DNA from: Xanthomonas bonasiae
GTDB lineage: Bacteria; Pseudomonadota; Gammaproteobacteria; Xanthomonadales; Xanthomonadaceae
DNA: 64,000 bases
Direction: 5' to 3'
Assembly: GCF_017163705.1 (NCBI RefSeq)
Contig: NZ_JAFIWB010000004.1
Span: 186,001-250,000 of the forward strand
The translations under genes and the position numbers were made by a program. This document shows, one piece after another, positions 28,634 through 36,119 of the stretch. Each line of letters opens with the position of its first letter. The stretch's first letter is position 1. The notes under the pieces are model-generated. The model ran no database searches. It was not told the origin of the DNA and saw only the letters and a list, made by a program, of their open reading frames with translations.

Positions 28634-29377
28634 ATGACCAGACCCTTCCTGACGGCGGCCTGCCTGCTGGCCGCGGCGCCTGCGTTCGCGCAGGCCGGCG
28701 GCGACCTGTCGCGCGATCCGGCGAAGACCGAGGTGTGGAAGCCCGTACCCGCGATCGTGGCCACGCCCCCGGGCCGCGCGCCCTCCGACGCGATCGTGCT
28801 GTTCGATGGCAAGGATCTCTCGGCCTGGGAGTCGGAGCAGGGCGGACGCGTGCCCTGGAGCGTCGCCGACGGCGCGCTGACCGTGGTTCCGGGCAGCAAG
28901 GGCATCCGGACCAAGCAGCGCTTCTGCGACATCCAGCTGCATGTCGAGTGGCGCACGCCCACCGCGACCCGGGGCTTCGACGGCCAGCAGCGGGGGAACA
29001 GCGGCATCTTCCTGCAGGAACTGTACGAGCTGCAGGTGCTCGACAGCTACAACAACCCGACCTATGCCAACGGCCAGGCCGGCGCGATCTACAAGCAGGC
29101 CATTCCGCTGGTGAACGCTTCGCGTGCGCCGGGCCAGTGGCAGGCCTACGACATCATCTGGAAGGCGCCCCGCTTCTCGCAGGGGGGCGGGCTCACGTCA
29201 CCTGCCCGCATCACCGTCCTGCAGAACGGCGTGCTGGTGCAGGACGACACCGTGCTGTCGGGCAAGACCGAATACATCGGCGCGCCGTCGTACTCGCCAC
29301 ATGCGTGCGCGCCGATCTCCCTGCAGGAGCACGATTCCAAGGTCAGCTACCGCAACATCTGGGTGCGCGAACTGTAG
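28634..29377 (+). CDS. DUF1080 (3-keto-disaccharide hydrolase family) protein, periplasmic
   Basis: A 247-residue exported protein with a clean signal peptide (FLTAACLLAAAPAFAQ). It belongs to the DUF1080/concanavalin-like family, now called 3-keto-disaccharide hydrolase: FDGKDLSAWE, then VEWRTPTATRGFDGQQRGNSGIFL, YELQVLDSYNNPTY and QAGAIYKQ. Members split glycosidic bonds after the sugar has been oxidised at C3, which fits the GMC dehydrogenase genes just upstream. The start at 28634 has an AGGGG ribosome site; an ATG at 28589 overlaps the previous stop (TGATG) and is the alternative. Confidence 0.9.
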   Translation: MTRPFLTAACLLAAAPAFAQAGGDLSRDPAKTEVWKPVPAIVATPPGRAPSDAIVLFDGKDLSAWESEQGGRVPWSVADGALTVVPGSKGIRTKQRFCDIQLHVEWRTPTATRGFDGQQRGNSGIFLQELYELQVLDSYNNPTYANGQAGAIYKQAIPLVNASRAPGQWQAYDIIWKAPRFSQGGGLTSPARITVLQNGVLVQDDTVLSGKTEYIGAPSYSPHACAPISLQEHDSKVSYRNIWVREL

Positions 29378-29397
29378 CGCCGGCGCGCAGCCGGCGC
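29377..29397. terminator. Hairpin between the convergent operons
   Basis: GCGCCGGC and GCCGGCGC pair around a 5-nt loop. The stem begins on the last base of the DUF1080 stop and lies 8 bp before the cytochrome c stop, so it could end both transcripts. It lacks U-runs. Confidence 0.5.
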
Positions 29398-29404
29398 CGG
29401 CTTC

Positions 29405-29701
29405 CTACTGGGCCAGGAAGCTGGCGATGTTGTCCACGTCCTGTTGGGACAGCAGCGGAAACGGCGGCATCAACCCGCCGCCCTTGCTGATCTTCTCCTT
29501 GATCTGCGCCGAGTCCAGCCGCTTGTCCACGTCGGTGAGCGCGGGGAACGCGCCCGGGACGCCCGCGCGATCGGCGCCGTGGCAGGCCGTGCAGTTGGTC
29601 GCGTAGAGCTGCGCGCCGGCCGCAGGGTCGTCCTTGGACCACGCCGTGGTCGCAAGCGTCGCTCCCAGTAGAGCCGCGGCCACTGTCAGGATCGTTTTCA
29701 A
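29405..29701 (-). CDS. Small class I cytochrome c, periplasmic
   Basis: A 98-residue protein with a signal peptide (LTVAAALLGATLATTAWS) and one haem site CTACH near residue 38. The axial methionine is probably the Met of GGGLMPPFP, as in cytochrome c551-like domains. It likely accepts electrons from the periplasmic GMC dehydrogenase encoded by the facing operon. It is the last gene of the leftward operon and lies 18 bp after an exported isomerase gene. Confidence 0.93.
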   Translation of the reverse strand: MKTILTVAAALLGATLATTAWSKDDPAAGAQLYATNCTACHGADRAGVPGAFPALTDVDKRLDSAQIKEKISKGGGLMPPFPLLSQQDVDNIASFLAQ

Positions 29702-29719
29702 GCGAGGCTCCTTTGCGTG

Positions 29720-30577
29720 CTAGCGATGCGTGCTGGCGGGCAGGTGTTCGCGCAGATAGTCGGCACCGGTCTGGATGACCGTGGCCGGATCGCGCGGATG
29801 GTCGTGCTCGATGATGTACCAGCGCACGCCGGCACCCGCCGCGGCAGGCAGGATCGCGTTCCAGTCCAGCACGCCCCGGCCCACGGCGGCGAAGCCGCCC
29901 TCGTCCTCGGCCTGGCCTTTCGGCGCGTTGTCCTTGGCGTGTACCGCGAACATGCGGCCCTTGAATTTGCCCAGCATCGCCGCCGGGTCGTAGCCCGCGC
30001 GCGCGACCCAGGCCAGGTCCAGCTCGGTCTGCAGATCGGGGCCGGCCGCGGCGAACAGCAGTTCCAGGCCCGTCTTGCCATCGAAGTCGACCAGCTCGAA
30101 GTCGTGGTTGTGGTAGGCCAGGCGCATGCCCTTGGCCCGCGCCCGCTTCGCGATCTGGCCCAGTTCCCGGCCCAATGCGGTCCAGCCCGCGGCATCGGTT
30201 GGCCGATCCTTCTCGGCCAGGTAAGGCACCACCAGCGTCGTGTTGCCGATCGACCGGTTGAAGGCCACCACGCCGTCCAGGTCCTTGCGCAGATCGGCCA
30301 GTTGCACGTGGGACGAGATCGCCTTGATCGCATACCTGTCCAGCAGCTGCTTGAGTTCCACCGCGCTGACGTTCTGCGTGCCGACCGTTTCCACCGCGCC
30401 CACGCCCGCGTCGTGGACGATCTTCAACTGTTGGTCGAGCGAGCCGGCGTCGCGCAGCGTGTACATCTGCACCGCGATGGGTGCTTGCGGGCCGGCGGCG
30501 TCGCGTGCGAAGGCGGGCAGGGCGACGAGGAGCAGCAGTGCGAGGGTCGCGGTCCTGCGTATAGGTGTGTTCATCAA
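29720..30577 (-). CDS. Exported sugar phosphate isomerase/epimerase-like TIM barrel
   Basis: A 285-residue xylose-isomerase-like barrel with a classical signal peptide (TATLALLLLVALPAFA). Conserved parts are VQMYTLRDAGSLDQQLKIV, GMRLAYHNHDFEL with metal-binding His/Asp, QTELDLAWVARAGYDP, FAVHAKD and WYIIEHDHP. Family members with signals often sit beside DUF1080 and GMC genes. It probably handles a 3-keto sugar or its 2,3-enediol in the periplasm; this is inferred. It follows the Gfo/Idh/MocA gene in the same leftward operon. Confidence 0.88.
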   Translation of the reverse strand: MMNTPIRRTATLALLLLVALPAFARDAAGPQAPIAVQMYTLRDAGSLDQQLKIVHDAGVGAVETVGTQNVSAVELKQLLDRYAIKAISSHVQLADLRKDLDGVVAFNRSIGNTTLVVPYLAEKDRPTDAAGWTALGRELGQIAKRARAKGMRLAYHNHDFELVDFDGKTGLELLFAAAGPDLQTELDLAWVARAGYDPAAMLGKFKGRMFAVHAKDNAPKGQAEDEGGFAAVGRGVLDWNAILPAAAGAGVRWYIIEHDHPRDPATVIQTGADYLREHLPASTHR

Positions 30578-30593
30578 GAAGTCCTCCCGGGAT

Positions 30594-31718
30594 TCAACCG
30601 ATGGATGTCCAGGCGCGCGTCCTGGCCGATGTGATGACGCGATCGACGATCAGCGCCGAGCGCACGCCGTCTTCGAAGGTGGGCAGGCCTTCCGGCCGTT
30701 CGCCTTCGATGGCGCGATAGGTGTCGGCGACGAACGCCTCGAAACAATCGCCGTAGCCCTGCGCGTGCCCGGCCGGCAACGTCGACAGCCGGCGCTGTTC
30801 GGCACTGCCGGCGCCCGGTCCGCGCACGAAGATTTCCTCGCGCTGGTCGGGCCGGCCGATCCACAGCCGTTCGGCGTCCTCCTGGTCGAACGCCACGCTA
30901 GCCCTGGCGCCATCGATCTCGAACCAGAGGCGATTGCGGCGTCCCGCCGAGACCTGGCTGACCGTCAACGACGCCAGCGAGCCCGCGCCGGTCCTGAACA
31001 TCGCCGCGGCCACGTCCTCGCTCGAGACCGCCTGCATCGCGCCGCCCGCCCCCGGCGTGGTGAAGCTCTGCCCGGTGAGGGCGCCGCGCTCGGCGATCAC
31101 GGTGGCGAACGCCGCGCTGACCTCGACGAAACGTTCGCCGCCAACCCATTCCACCAGGTCGCACCAGTGCGAGCCGATGTCGGCGAACACGCGCGATGCG
31201 CCGCCCAGTGCCGGGTCCACGCGCCAGTTGTTGCTGGCGGGGTCCAGCAGCCAGTCCTGCAGGTAGCTGCCGTGGATCAGGCGCAGCGGCCCCAGTTCGC
31301 CCTGCGCGATGCGTGCGCGCGCCTCGCGGACCACCGGGTGGTAGCGGTAGACGAAGGGCACCGTGGCGACCAGTCCGGTCGCGGCGGCCAATGCCGCCAA
31401 GGCCTGGGCGTCCTGCAACGTCGTGGCCAGCGGCTTCTCGCAGATCACGTGCTTGCCGGCGTCCAGCGCCGCCTGCGCCATGGCGCGATGCAGGTGATTG
31501 GGCGTGCACACGTGCACGACCTGCACCTGCGGATCGGCGACCACGTCCTCGATGTCGCGGTAGGCGCGCGGCACATCCCACGACTGCGCCACGTCGCGTG
31601 CGCGTTGCGGGGAGGAGGCGGCGACGCCGCGGACGTCGGCACCGGCCAGCAGCGCCGCGCGACGATGCACGGCGCCGATCATGCCCGTGCCGACAATGGC
31701 GATTCCAAGCTTGCTCAT
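30594..31718 (-). CDS. Gfo/Idh/MocA family NAD(P)-dependent oxidoreductase
   Basis: A 374-residue two-domain dehydrogenase. The N-terminal Rossmann domain has VGTGMIGAVHRRAAL, VHVCTPNHLH and the CEKPLATT motif with the catalytic Lys. The C-terminal alpha/beta domain includes DIGSHWCDLVEWVGGE. No signal peptide is seen, so it acts in the cytoplasm. In this cluster it could reduce an imported 3-keto sugar back to the free sugar with NAD(P)H. The start MSKLGIAIVGTG follows the MFS gene closely. Confidence 0.93.
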   Translation of the reverse strand: MSKLGIAIVGTGMIGAVHRRAALLAGADVRGVAASSPQRARDVAQSWDVPRAYRDIEDVVADPQVQVVHVCTPNHLHRAMAQAALDAGKHVICEKPLATTLQDAQALAALAAATGLVATVPFVYRYHPVVREARARIAQGELGPLRLIHGSYLQDWLLDPASNNWRVDPALGGASRVFADIGSHWCDLVEWVGGERFVEVSAAFATVIAERGALTGQSFTTPGAGGAMQAVSSEDVAAAMFRTGAGSLASLTVSQVSAGRRNRLWFEIDGARASVAFDQEDAERLWIGRPDQREEIFVRGPGAGSAEQRRLSTLPAGHAQGYGDCFEAFVADTYRAIEGERPEGLPTFEDGVRSALIVDRVITSARTRAWTSIG

Positions 31719-31729
31719 CGGATGGGGTC

Positions 31730-32947
31730 TCAGCGCGTGGAGGGCGCAGCGGCGGCGACCGGGCGGTCGCGGAACAGCAACAGGAAGGCGACCAGCACGA
31801 CCAGCGCCACGCCTGCCGGGAACAGCCAGATCTGCTGCCAGTTCGGACCCGCCGCCGTGGTGTAGTGCTCCACCACCGCGCCGGACAGGAACGTGCCGAT
31901 CAACATGCCCACGCCGTACGTGGCCAGGGTGATGAATCCCTGCGCGCTGCTGCGCGCGGCGGGGCCGGCGTGCGCATCGGTGTAGATCTGGCCGGTGACG
32001 AAGAAGAAGTCGTAGCAGATGCCGTGCAGCACGATGCCGATCACCAGCAGGGAGAAGCCGCCGCCCGCATCGCCGAAGGCGAACAGGGCGTAGCGCACCA
32101 CCCAGGCTGCCATGCCCACCGCCAGCATGGTTTTGACGCCAAGCCGCACGAACAGGAACGGCATCGCCAGCATCAGCAGGACTTCGGACACCTGGCCCAG
32201 CGATTGCAGGCCGGCCGCGCCGCGCACGCCCAGATCGTTGAGATACGGGTTGGTGAAGTTGTAGTAGAACGCCAGCGGGATGCAGATGGCGATGGACGCC
32301 AGGAAGAACACCAGGTAGGAGCGCGACTTCAGCAGCCGCAGCGAGTCCAGCCCCAGGATCTGCCCCAGCCCGGCGTCGCGCTGTTGCGCCAGCGGCGGCG
32401 TGTGCGGCAGGGTGAAGGCATACAGGCCCAGGGCCAGCGACGCCATCGCCGCCATCCGGAACGTCAGCTCGAGCCGGTGCGCCTGTTCCCAGCCCAGCCA
32501 GCCGATCAGCACGCCCGCCACGATCCAGCCGACGCTGCCGGCCACCCGCACCAGCGGAAACTGCTTTTCGGGCGATTGCATGTGCCGCATCGCCACGCTG
32601 TTGGCCAGCGCCAGCGTCGGCATGAACAGCAACATGTAGCCCATGACGCAGGCGGAGAACATGCCGAAGCTCGTCGCCGTGGACGCCAGCCACATGAGCA
32701 CCGCGCCGGCGAGGTGCAGCACCGCGAGGATGCGCTGCGCCGCGAAGTAGCGATCGGCGATCAGGCCGACCAGGAACGGCGCCACGATGGCGCCGATGGA
32801 CTGGCTGAGGAAGGCCGTCGCCACCTGGCTCGCGCTGGCCTGCAGGGGGCCCTGCACCAGGTACGTGCCCAGGGTCACGAACCATGCCCCCCAGATGAAG
32901 AACTGCAGAAACATCATCGCGCCCAAGCGCGACATGGTGTGCGTCAT
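31730..32947 (-). CDS. MFS transporter, nucleoside:H+ symporter-like
   Basis: A 405-residue protein with about 12 hydrophobic helices. The N-terminal sequence MSRLGAMMFLQFFIWGAWFVTLG and LIADRYFAAQRIL are typical of the NupG/XapB-like nucleoside-symporter family, members of which often import sugars or sugar derivatives in gene clusters like this. It is probably the importer for the keto sugar or its product. It lies between two sugar-enzyme genes in the leftward operon. Confidence 0.9.
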   Translation of the reverse strand: MTHTMSRLGAMMFLQFFIWGAWFVTLGTYLVQGPLQASASQVATAFLSQSIGAIVAPFLVGLIADRYFAAQRILAVLHLAGAVLMWLASTATSFGMFSACVMGYMLLFMPTLALANSVAMRHMQSPEKQFPLVRVAGSVGWIVAGVLIGWLGWEQAHRLELTFRMAAMASLALGLYAFTLPHTPPLAQQRDAGLGQILGLDSLRLLKSRSYLVFFLASIAICIPLAFYYNFTNPYLNDLGVRGAAGLQSLGQVSEVLLMLAMPFLFVRLGVKTMLAVGMAAWVVRYALFAFGDAGGGFSLLVIGIVLHGICYDFFFVTGQIYTDAHAGPAARSSAQGFITLATYGVGMLIGTFLSGAVVEHYTTAAGPNWQQIWLFPAGVALVVLVAFLLLFRDRPVAAAAPSTR

Positions 32948-32974
32948 GGCTTCCCCTCCCAGGGCGGTAGTGGC

Positions 32975-34027
32975 TCAGGTCCCCAGCATGCGGCGCAGCG
33001 ATTCCGGATCGGCGCCGCTGTCGGCAAAGTCGTCGAAGGCGCGTTCGGTCACGCGGATGATGTGCTCGCGGATGAACGCGGCACCCTCCCGTGCGCCGTC
33101 TTCCGGATGCTTCAGGCAGCACTCCCACTCCAGCACCGCCCAGCCCGGGAAATCGTATTGCGCGAACTTCGAGAAGATCGCCTTGAAGTCGATCTGGCCG
33201 TCGCCGAGCGAACGGAACCGTCCCGGACGATCGATCCAGTCCTGGTAGCCGCCATAGACGCCGCTGCGCGCACTGGCGCGGTACTCCGCGTCCTTGACGT
33301 GGAAGATGCCGATGCGCGCGTGATACCGGTCGATGAAGCCCAGGTAGTCCATCTGCTGCAGCAGCAGGTGACTGGGGTCGTACAGAATCCGGGCGCGCGG
33401 GTGGTGGTCGACCACCTCGAGGAAGCGCTCGAAGGTCGCGCCGTCGTGCAGGTCCTCGCCCGGGTGGATCTCGAAGCACAGGTCCACGCCGCAGGCGTCG
33501 AAGGCATCCAGGATGGGACGCCAGCGGCGGCCGAGTTCGGCGAAGGCCTCTTCCACCAGGCCGGGCGGGCGTTGCGGCCAGGGATAGAAGTAAGGCCAGG
33601 CCAGTGCACCGGAGAACGTGGCATGCGCCGCCAGCCCCAGGCGCTGGCTGGCCTTGGCGGCCAACAGCAACTGCTCCACCGCCCAGGCCTGGCGGGCGGC
33701 AGGATCGCCGCGCTTGTCCGGCGGTGCGAATCCGTCGAACAGGTGGTCGTAGGCAGGGTGGACGGCGACCAGCTGCCCCTGCAGGTGGGTGGACAGCTCG
33801 GTGATCTGCAGGCCGTGTCCGGCCAGCATGCCGGCGATGTCGTCGCAGTACGCCTGGCTCTGCGCGGCCTGGGCCAGATCGAACAGGTGGGGCGCGCTGG
33901 TCGGTACTTGTACGCCAGAATATCCCAGGCCCGCGGCCCACCCGGCCAGCGTGTCCAGGCGATCGAAGGGAGGAGTGTCGCCGATGAACTGCGCCAGGAA
34001 CAGCGCCGGACCCTTGAGCGTTTTCAC
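32975..34027 (-). CDS. Cytoplasmic sugar phosphate isomerase/epimerase-like TIM barrel
   Basis: A 350-residue xylose-isomerase-like barrel without a signal peptide. Recognised parts are GWAAGLGYSGVQVPTS, VDLCFEIHPGEDLHDG, ARILYDPSHLLLQQMDYLGF, RIGIFHVKDAEY and WAVLEWECCLKHPEDGA, which supply the metal-binding Glu, Asp and His set. I chose the GTG at 34027. The in-frame ATG at 34057 lies inside the operator palindrome and would place translation start on the repressor site. It is the first gene of the leftward 3-keto-sugar operon. Confidence 0.88.
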   Translation of the reverse strand: MKTLKGPALFLAQFIGDTPPFDRLDTLAGWAAGLGYSGVQVPTSAPHLFDLAQAAQSQAYCDDIAGMLAGHGLQITELSTHLQGQLVAVHPAYDHLFDGFAPPDKRGDPAARQAWAVEQLLLAAKASQRLGLAAHATFSGALAWPYFYPWPQRPPGLVEEAFAELGRRWRPILDAFDACGVDLCFEIHPGEDLHDGATFERFLEVVDHHPRARILYDPSHLLLQQMDYLGFIDRYHARIGIFHVKDAEYRASARSGVYGGYQDWIDRPGRFRSLGDGQIDFKAIFSKFAQYDFPGWAVLEWECCLKHPEDGAREGAAFIREHIIRVTERAFDDFADSGADPESLRRMLGT

Positions 34028-34041
34028 CGTGATTCGCCCTG

Positions 34042-34057
34042 ATGCAATCGATTGCAT
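34042..34057. promoter_or_regulatory. LacI-type operator, copy 2
   Basis: The perfect 16-bp palindrome ATGCAATCGATTGCAT contains the same 14-bp core as copy 1 at 25334. It lies between the divergent lacI-type gene and the leftward operon, 15 bp before the chosen GTG start. Confidence 0.85.
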
Positions 34058-34089
34058 TTATCCTAGCATGGGCCTTCCGCAAGACCCGT

Positions 34090-34102
34090 TGTGCACTGCA
34101 CA
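34090..34102. promoter_or_regulatory. Inverted repeat before the lacI-type gene
   Basis: TGTGCACTGCACA is a perfect 6-1-6 palindrome 21 bp before the regulator's ATG. It differs from the shared operator and could be a site for another regulator. Confidence 0.35.
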
Positions 34103-34123
34103 GAAGAAAGAAGAACTGACGTC

Positions 34124-35128
34124 ATGGCAACCATTTACGACATCGCAAGGCAGGTCGGCGTCTCCGCCGGCACGGTGTCGCGAGCGCTTTCCCGGCCGGA
34201 AAAAGTTCTGCCGGCCACGCGCACGCGCATCGAGCAGGCCGCCGCCGCGCTGGGCTATGTCCCCAACACGGTCGCCAGGACGCTCAAGACCCAGCGCAGC
34301 GGCAAGCTCCTGGTCACCGTCCCGGATATCGCCAATCCCTTCTTCGCCCAGATCCTGCAGGGCGCGGAGGACGCGGCGCAGGCCGTCGGCTACGCGGTCC
34401 TGCTGGGCGATACCCAGCACCAGCCCGATCGCGAGGAGCGCTACGCGCAGATGCTCCGGCGCAACGAGGCGGATGGCCTGATCGTGCTGGGGCACCGCCT
34501 CCCGCCGACGGCGCGCGCGATCGTCAAGCAACTGGGTGCCGCCGCGCCGGTGGTCAACGGATGCGAGTTCGACCCGGCGCTGGGCATTCCCAGCGTCCAC
34601 ATCGACAACGCGGCCGCCGCGCGCACCGTGATGGAACACCTGTATGGACTGGGGCACGAGCGGATCGCCGTGGTGGGCGGCCCGCCCGACAATCCCCTGC
34701 ACCAGCAACGGCTGGAAGGGGTCCGGGCCTGCGGCAAGGCGCGCGGCCGCCTGCGCAACCTGACCGTCGTGCCGGGCGACTTCTCCGTGGAATCCGGCCA
34801 TGCGGCCGCGATGGCGCTATTGGCTCGCGCGCCCATGCCGACCGCGATCTTCTGCTTCAGCGACCAGATGGCGCTGGGCGCCCTGGCGGCCTGCCGCGAC
34901 ATGGGCATCGGCGTGCCGGACGACCTGTCCATCGTCGGCTTCGACGACCTGGCGTCGTCCAGTTATCTCACGCCGCCATTGACGACCATCCGGCAACCCA
35001 TGCGCGAGATCGGTGTCCGCGCGGTCAACCTGCTGCTGGCCATCATCGAAAACGTGGACGTGCCGCTTCAGCAGACCCTGGATTTCAGCTTGATGTTGCG
35101 TGGGTCGACTGGTGCGCCGCGGGGGTAG
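34124..35128 (+). CDS. LacI-family transcriptional regulator of the 3-keto-sugar cluster
   Basis: A 334-residue LacI/GalR protein. The N-terminal helix-turn-helix and hinge are MATIYDIARQVGVSAGTVSR and TRTRIEQAAAALGYVPN; the sugar-binding periplasmic-protein-like domain follows (TVPDIANPFFAQILQGAEDA, then IVGFDDLASSSYLTPPLTT). It is divergent from the leftward operon and has two copies of a LacI-type palindrome nearby, so it is the likely repressor of both convergent units. The effector is unknown and is probably a sugar from the pathway. The start was set at MATIYDIA by family alignment. Confidence 0.95.
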   Translation: MATIYDIARQVGVSAGTVSRALSRPEKVLPATRTRIEQAAAALGYVPNTVARTLKTQRSGKLLVTVPDIANPFFAQILQGAEDAAQAVGYAVLLGDTQHQPDREERYAQMLRRNEADGLIVLGHRLPPTARAIVKQLGAAAPVVNGCEFDPALGIPSVHIDNAAAARTVMEHLYGLGHERIAVVGGPPDNPLHQQRLEGVRACGKARGRLRNLTVVPGDFSVESGHAAAMALLARAPMPTAIFCFSDQMALGALAACRDMGIGVPDDLSIVGFDDLASSSYLTPPLTTIRQPMREIGVRAVNLLLAIIENVDVPLQQTLDFSLMLRGSTGAPRG

Positions 35129-35227
35129 GTGACGGCAGGAGGCGACCGGGCTGGTGGCGCAGTTCCCGAGCGAGGGGCATCGCGAAACGCAGCTCGGCGC
35201 GAGTATTGCGATGGCGCACGATCGCTC

Positions 35228-35908
35228 TCAGGCGCGCCCGCGCTTGCGCGCCGACACCTTGCCGGCTGCGCGTGCGCCCGTGCCGGTCGCCTGCCGCGGC
35301 GCGGCGCCGAGCAGGAACTGCTCGACGGCGCGTTGCGTCATCTTGCGCACCAGCGCTGGCGCCAGCGGCGGCGGATCGCGCTGGTAGATGCGCGCGTCCA
35401 CTTCCGCGGTCAGCAGCGCCAGGAAGTGCAGGGCGGCGATGGTCGGGTCGCTGTTGCGCAGCTCGCCGCGCGCCATCGCCGCTTCCAGCACCGCGGCCAC
35501 CGCCACCACCGATTCGCTGGGGCCGGCCTGGTAGAACAGCTGCCCGACCTCGGAGCGGCCGGCCTCGGCCACCACCATGCGGTAGACCGCGATGGCGAGC
35601 GCATCGTTGGTCACCACCTGCAGCATGCATTCGCCGAAGTGCAGCAGCATCGATTGCAGGTCGGTCTCGCCGGCCAGGGGCGCCTGCAGGCGCCGGATCG
35701 CGTCGGACAGATGCGCGGTCGCCGCGGCGCGCACCACCGCGCTGAACAGTTTCTCCTTGGACGCGAAATAGCCGTACAGGGTGGCCTTGGAGCCGCCCAG
35801 CCGCTTGGCCAGTTCGTTCATCGAGGCGCGCTCGTAGCCCAGTTCCTGGAACAGTTTCGTCGCCGCCTCGACGATGGCCTCGCGTCGGGCCTCGGTTCGA
35901 ACCTTCAT
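35228..35908 (-). CDS. TetR-family transcriptional regulator
   Basis: A 226-residue TetR/AcrR repressor. The helix-turn-helix covers about residues 8-55 (AIVEAATKLFQELGYERASM, then LGGSKATLYGYFASKEKLF). The C-terminal ligand domain resembles TetR_C regulators of efflux and envelope genes (QSMLLHFGECMLQVV), and the tail is basic (GKVSARKRGRA). It is divergent from the lipoprotein-MipA-LpxR genes. A perfect palindrome lies in the shared region, so control of those genes is likely. Confidence 0.93.
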   Translation of the reverse strand: MKVRTEARREAIVEAATKLFQELGYERASMNELAKRLGGSKATLYGYFASKEKLFSAVVRAAATAHLSDAIRRLQAPLAGETDLQSMLLHFGECMLQVVTNDALAIAVYRMVVAEAGRSEVGQLFYQAGPSESVVAVAAVLEAAMARGELRNSDPTIAALHFLALLTAEVDARIYQRDPPPLAPALVRKMTQRAVEQFLLGAAPRQATGTGARAAGKVSARKRGRA

Positions 35909-35929
35909 TGCGCCTCCTAAAGTGAACCC

Positions 35930-35938
35930 AACTGTACA
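35930..35938. promoter_or_regulatory. Second half-site similar to the TetR operator
   Basis: AACTGTACA differs by one base from AACCGTACA of the main operator. It lies near the TetR start codon, where it could serve autoregulation. Confidence 0.4.
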
Positions 35939-35944
35939 TTTTTC

Positions 35945-35973
35945 TTGACAGTGGGGAAATTCGCTTCTAATAA
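35945..35973 (+). promoter_or_regulatory. Strong sigma70 promoter of the envelope cluster
   Basis: A consensus TTGACA (35945-35950), a 17-nt spacer and TAATAA (35968-35973) in an AT-rich patch. The operator begins at the second base after the -10 box. Confidence 0.8.
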
Positions 35974-35974
35974 T

Positions 35975-35993
35975 AAACCGTACAGTACGGTTT
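35975..35993. promoter_or_regulatory. TetR-type operator
   Basis: AAACCGTACAGTACGGTTT is a perfect 9-1-9 palindrome covering the probable transcription start of the rightward envelope genes. It is most likely the binding site of the divergent TetR protein. Confidence 0.82.
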
Positions 35994-36119
35994 CATTTCG
36001 AGGCGACGATGTCTCGGCCAGCGATCGGCGGCGTCGGTCGCTGTGATGCCGCACTGCGATGTTCCGTGCACCACCGCGCGAAGCGGCTGTCCCGTCGAAT
36101 CCACGAAAAGGGCTTTCCC

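Noticed and set aside
34090-34102. TGTGCACTGCACA as a third copy of the LacI operator
   Set aside because: It is a good palindrome but has a different sequence and a 1-nt centre instead of the central CG, so it is listed only as a separate weak site.
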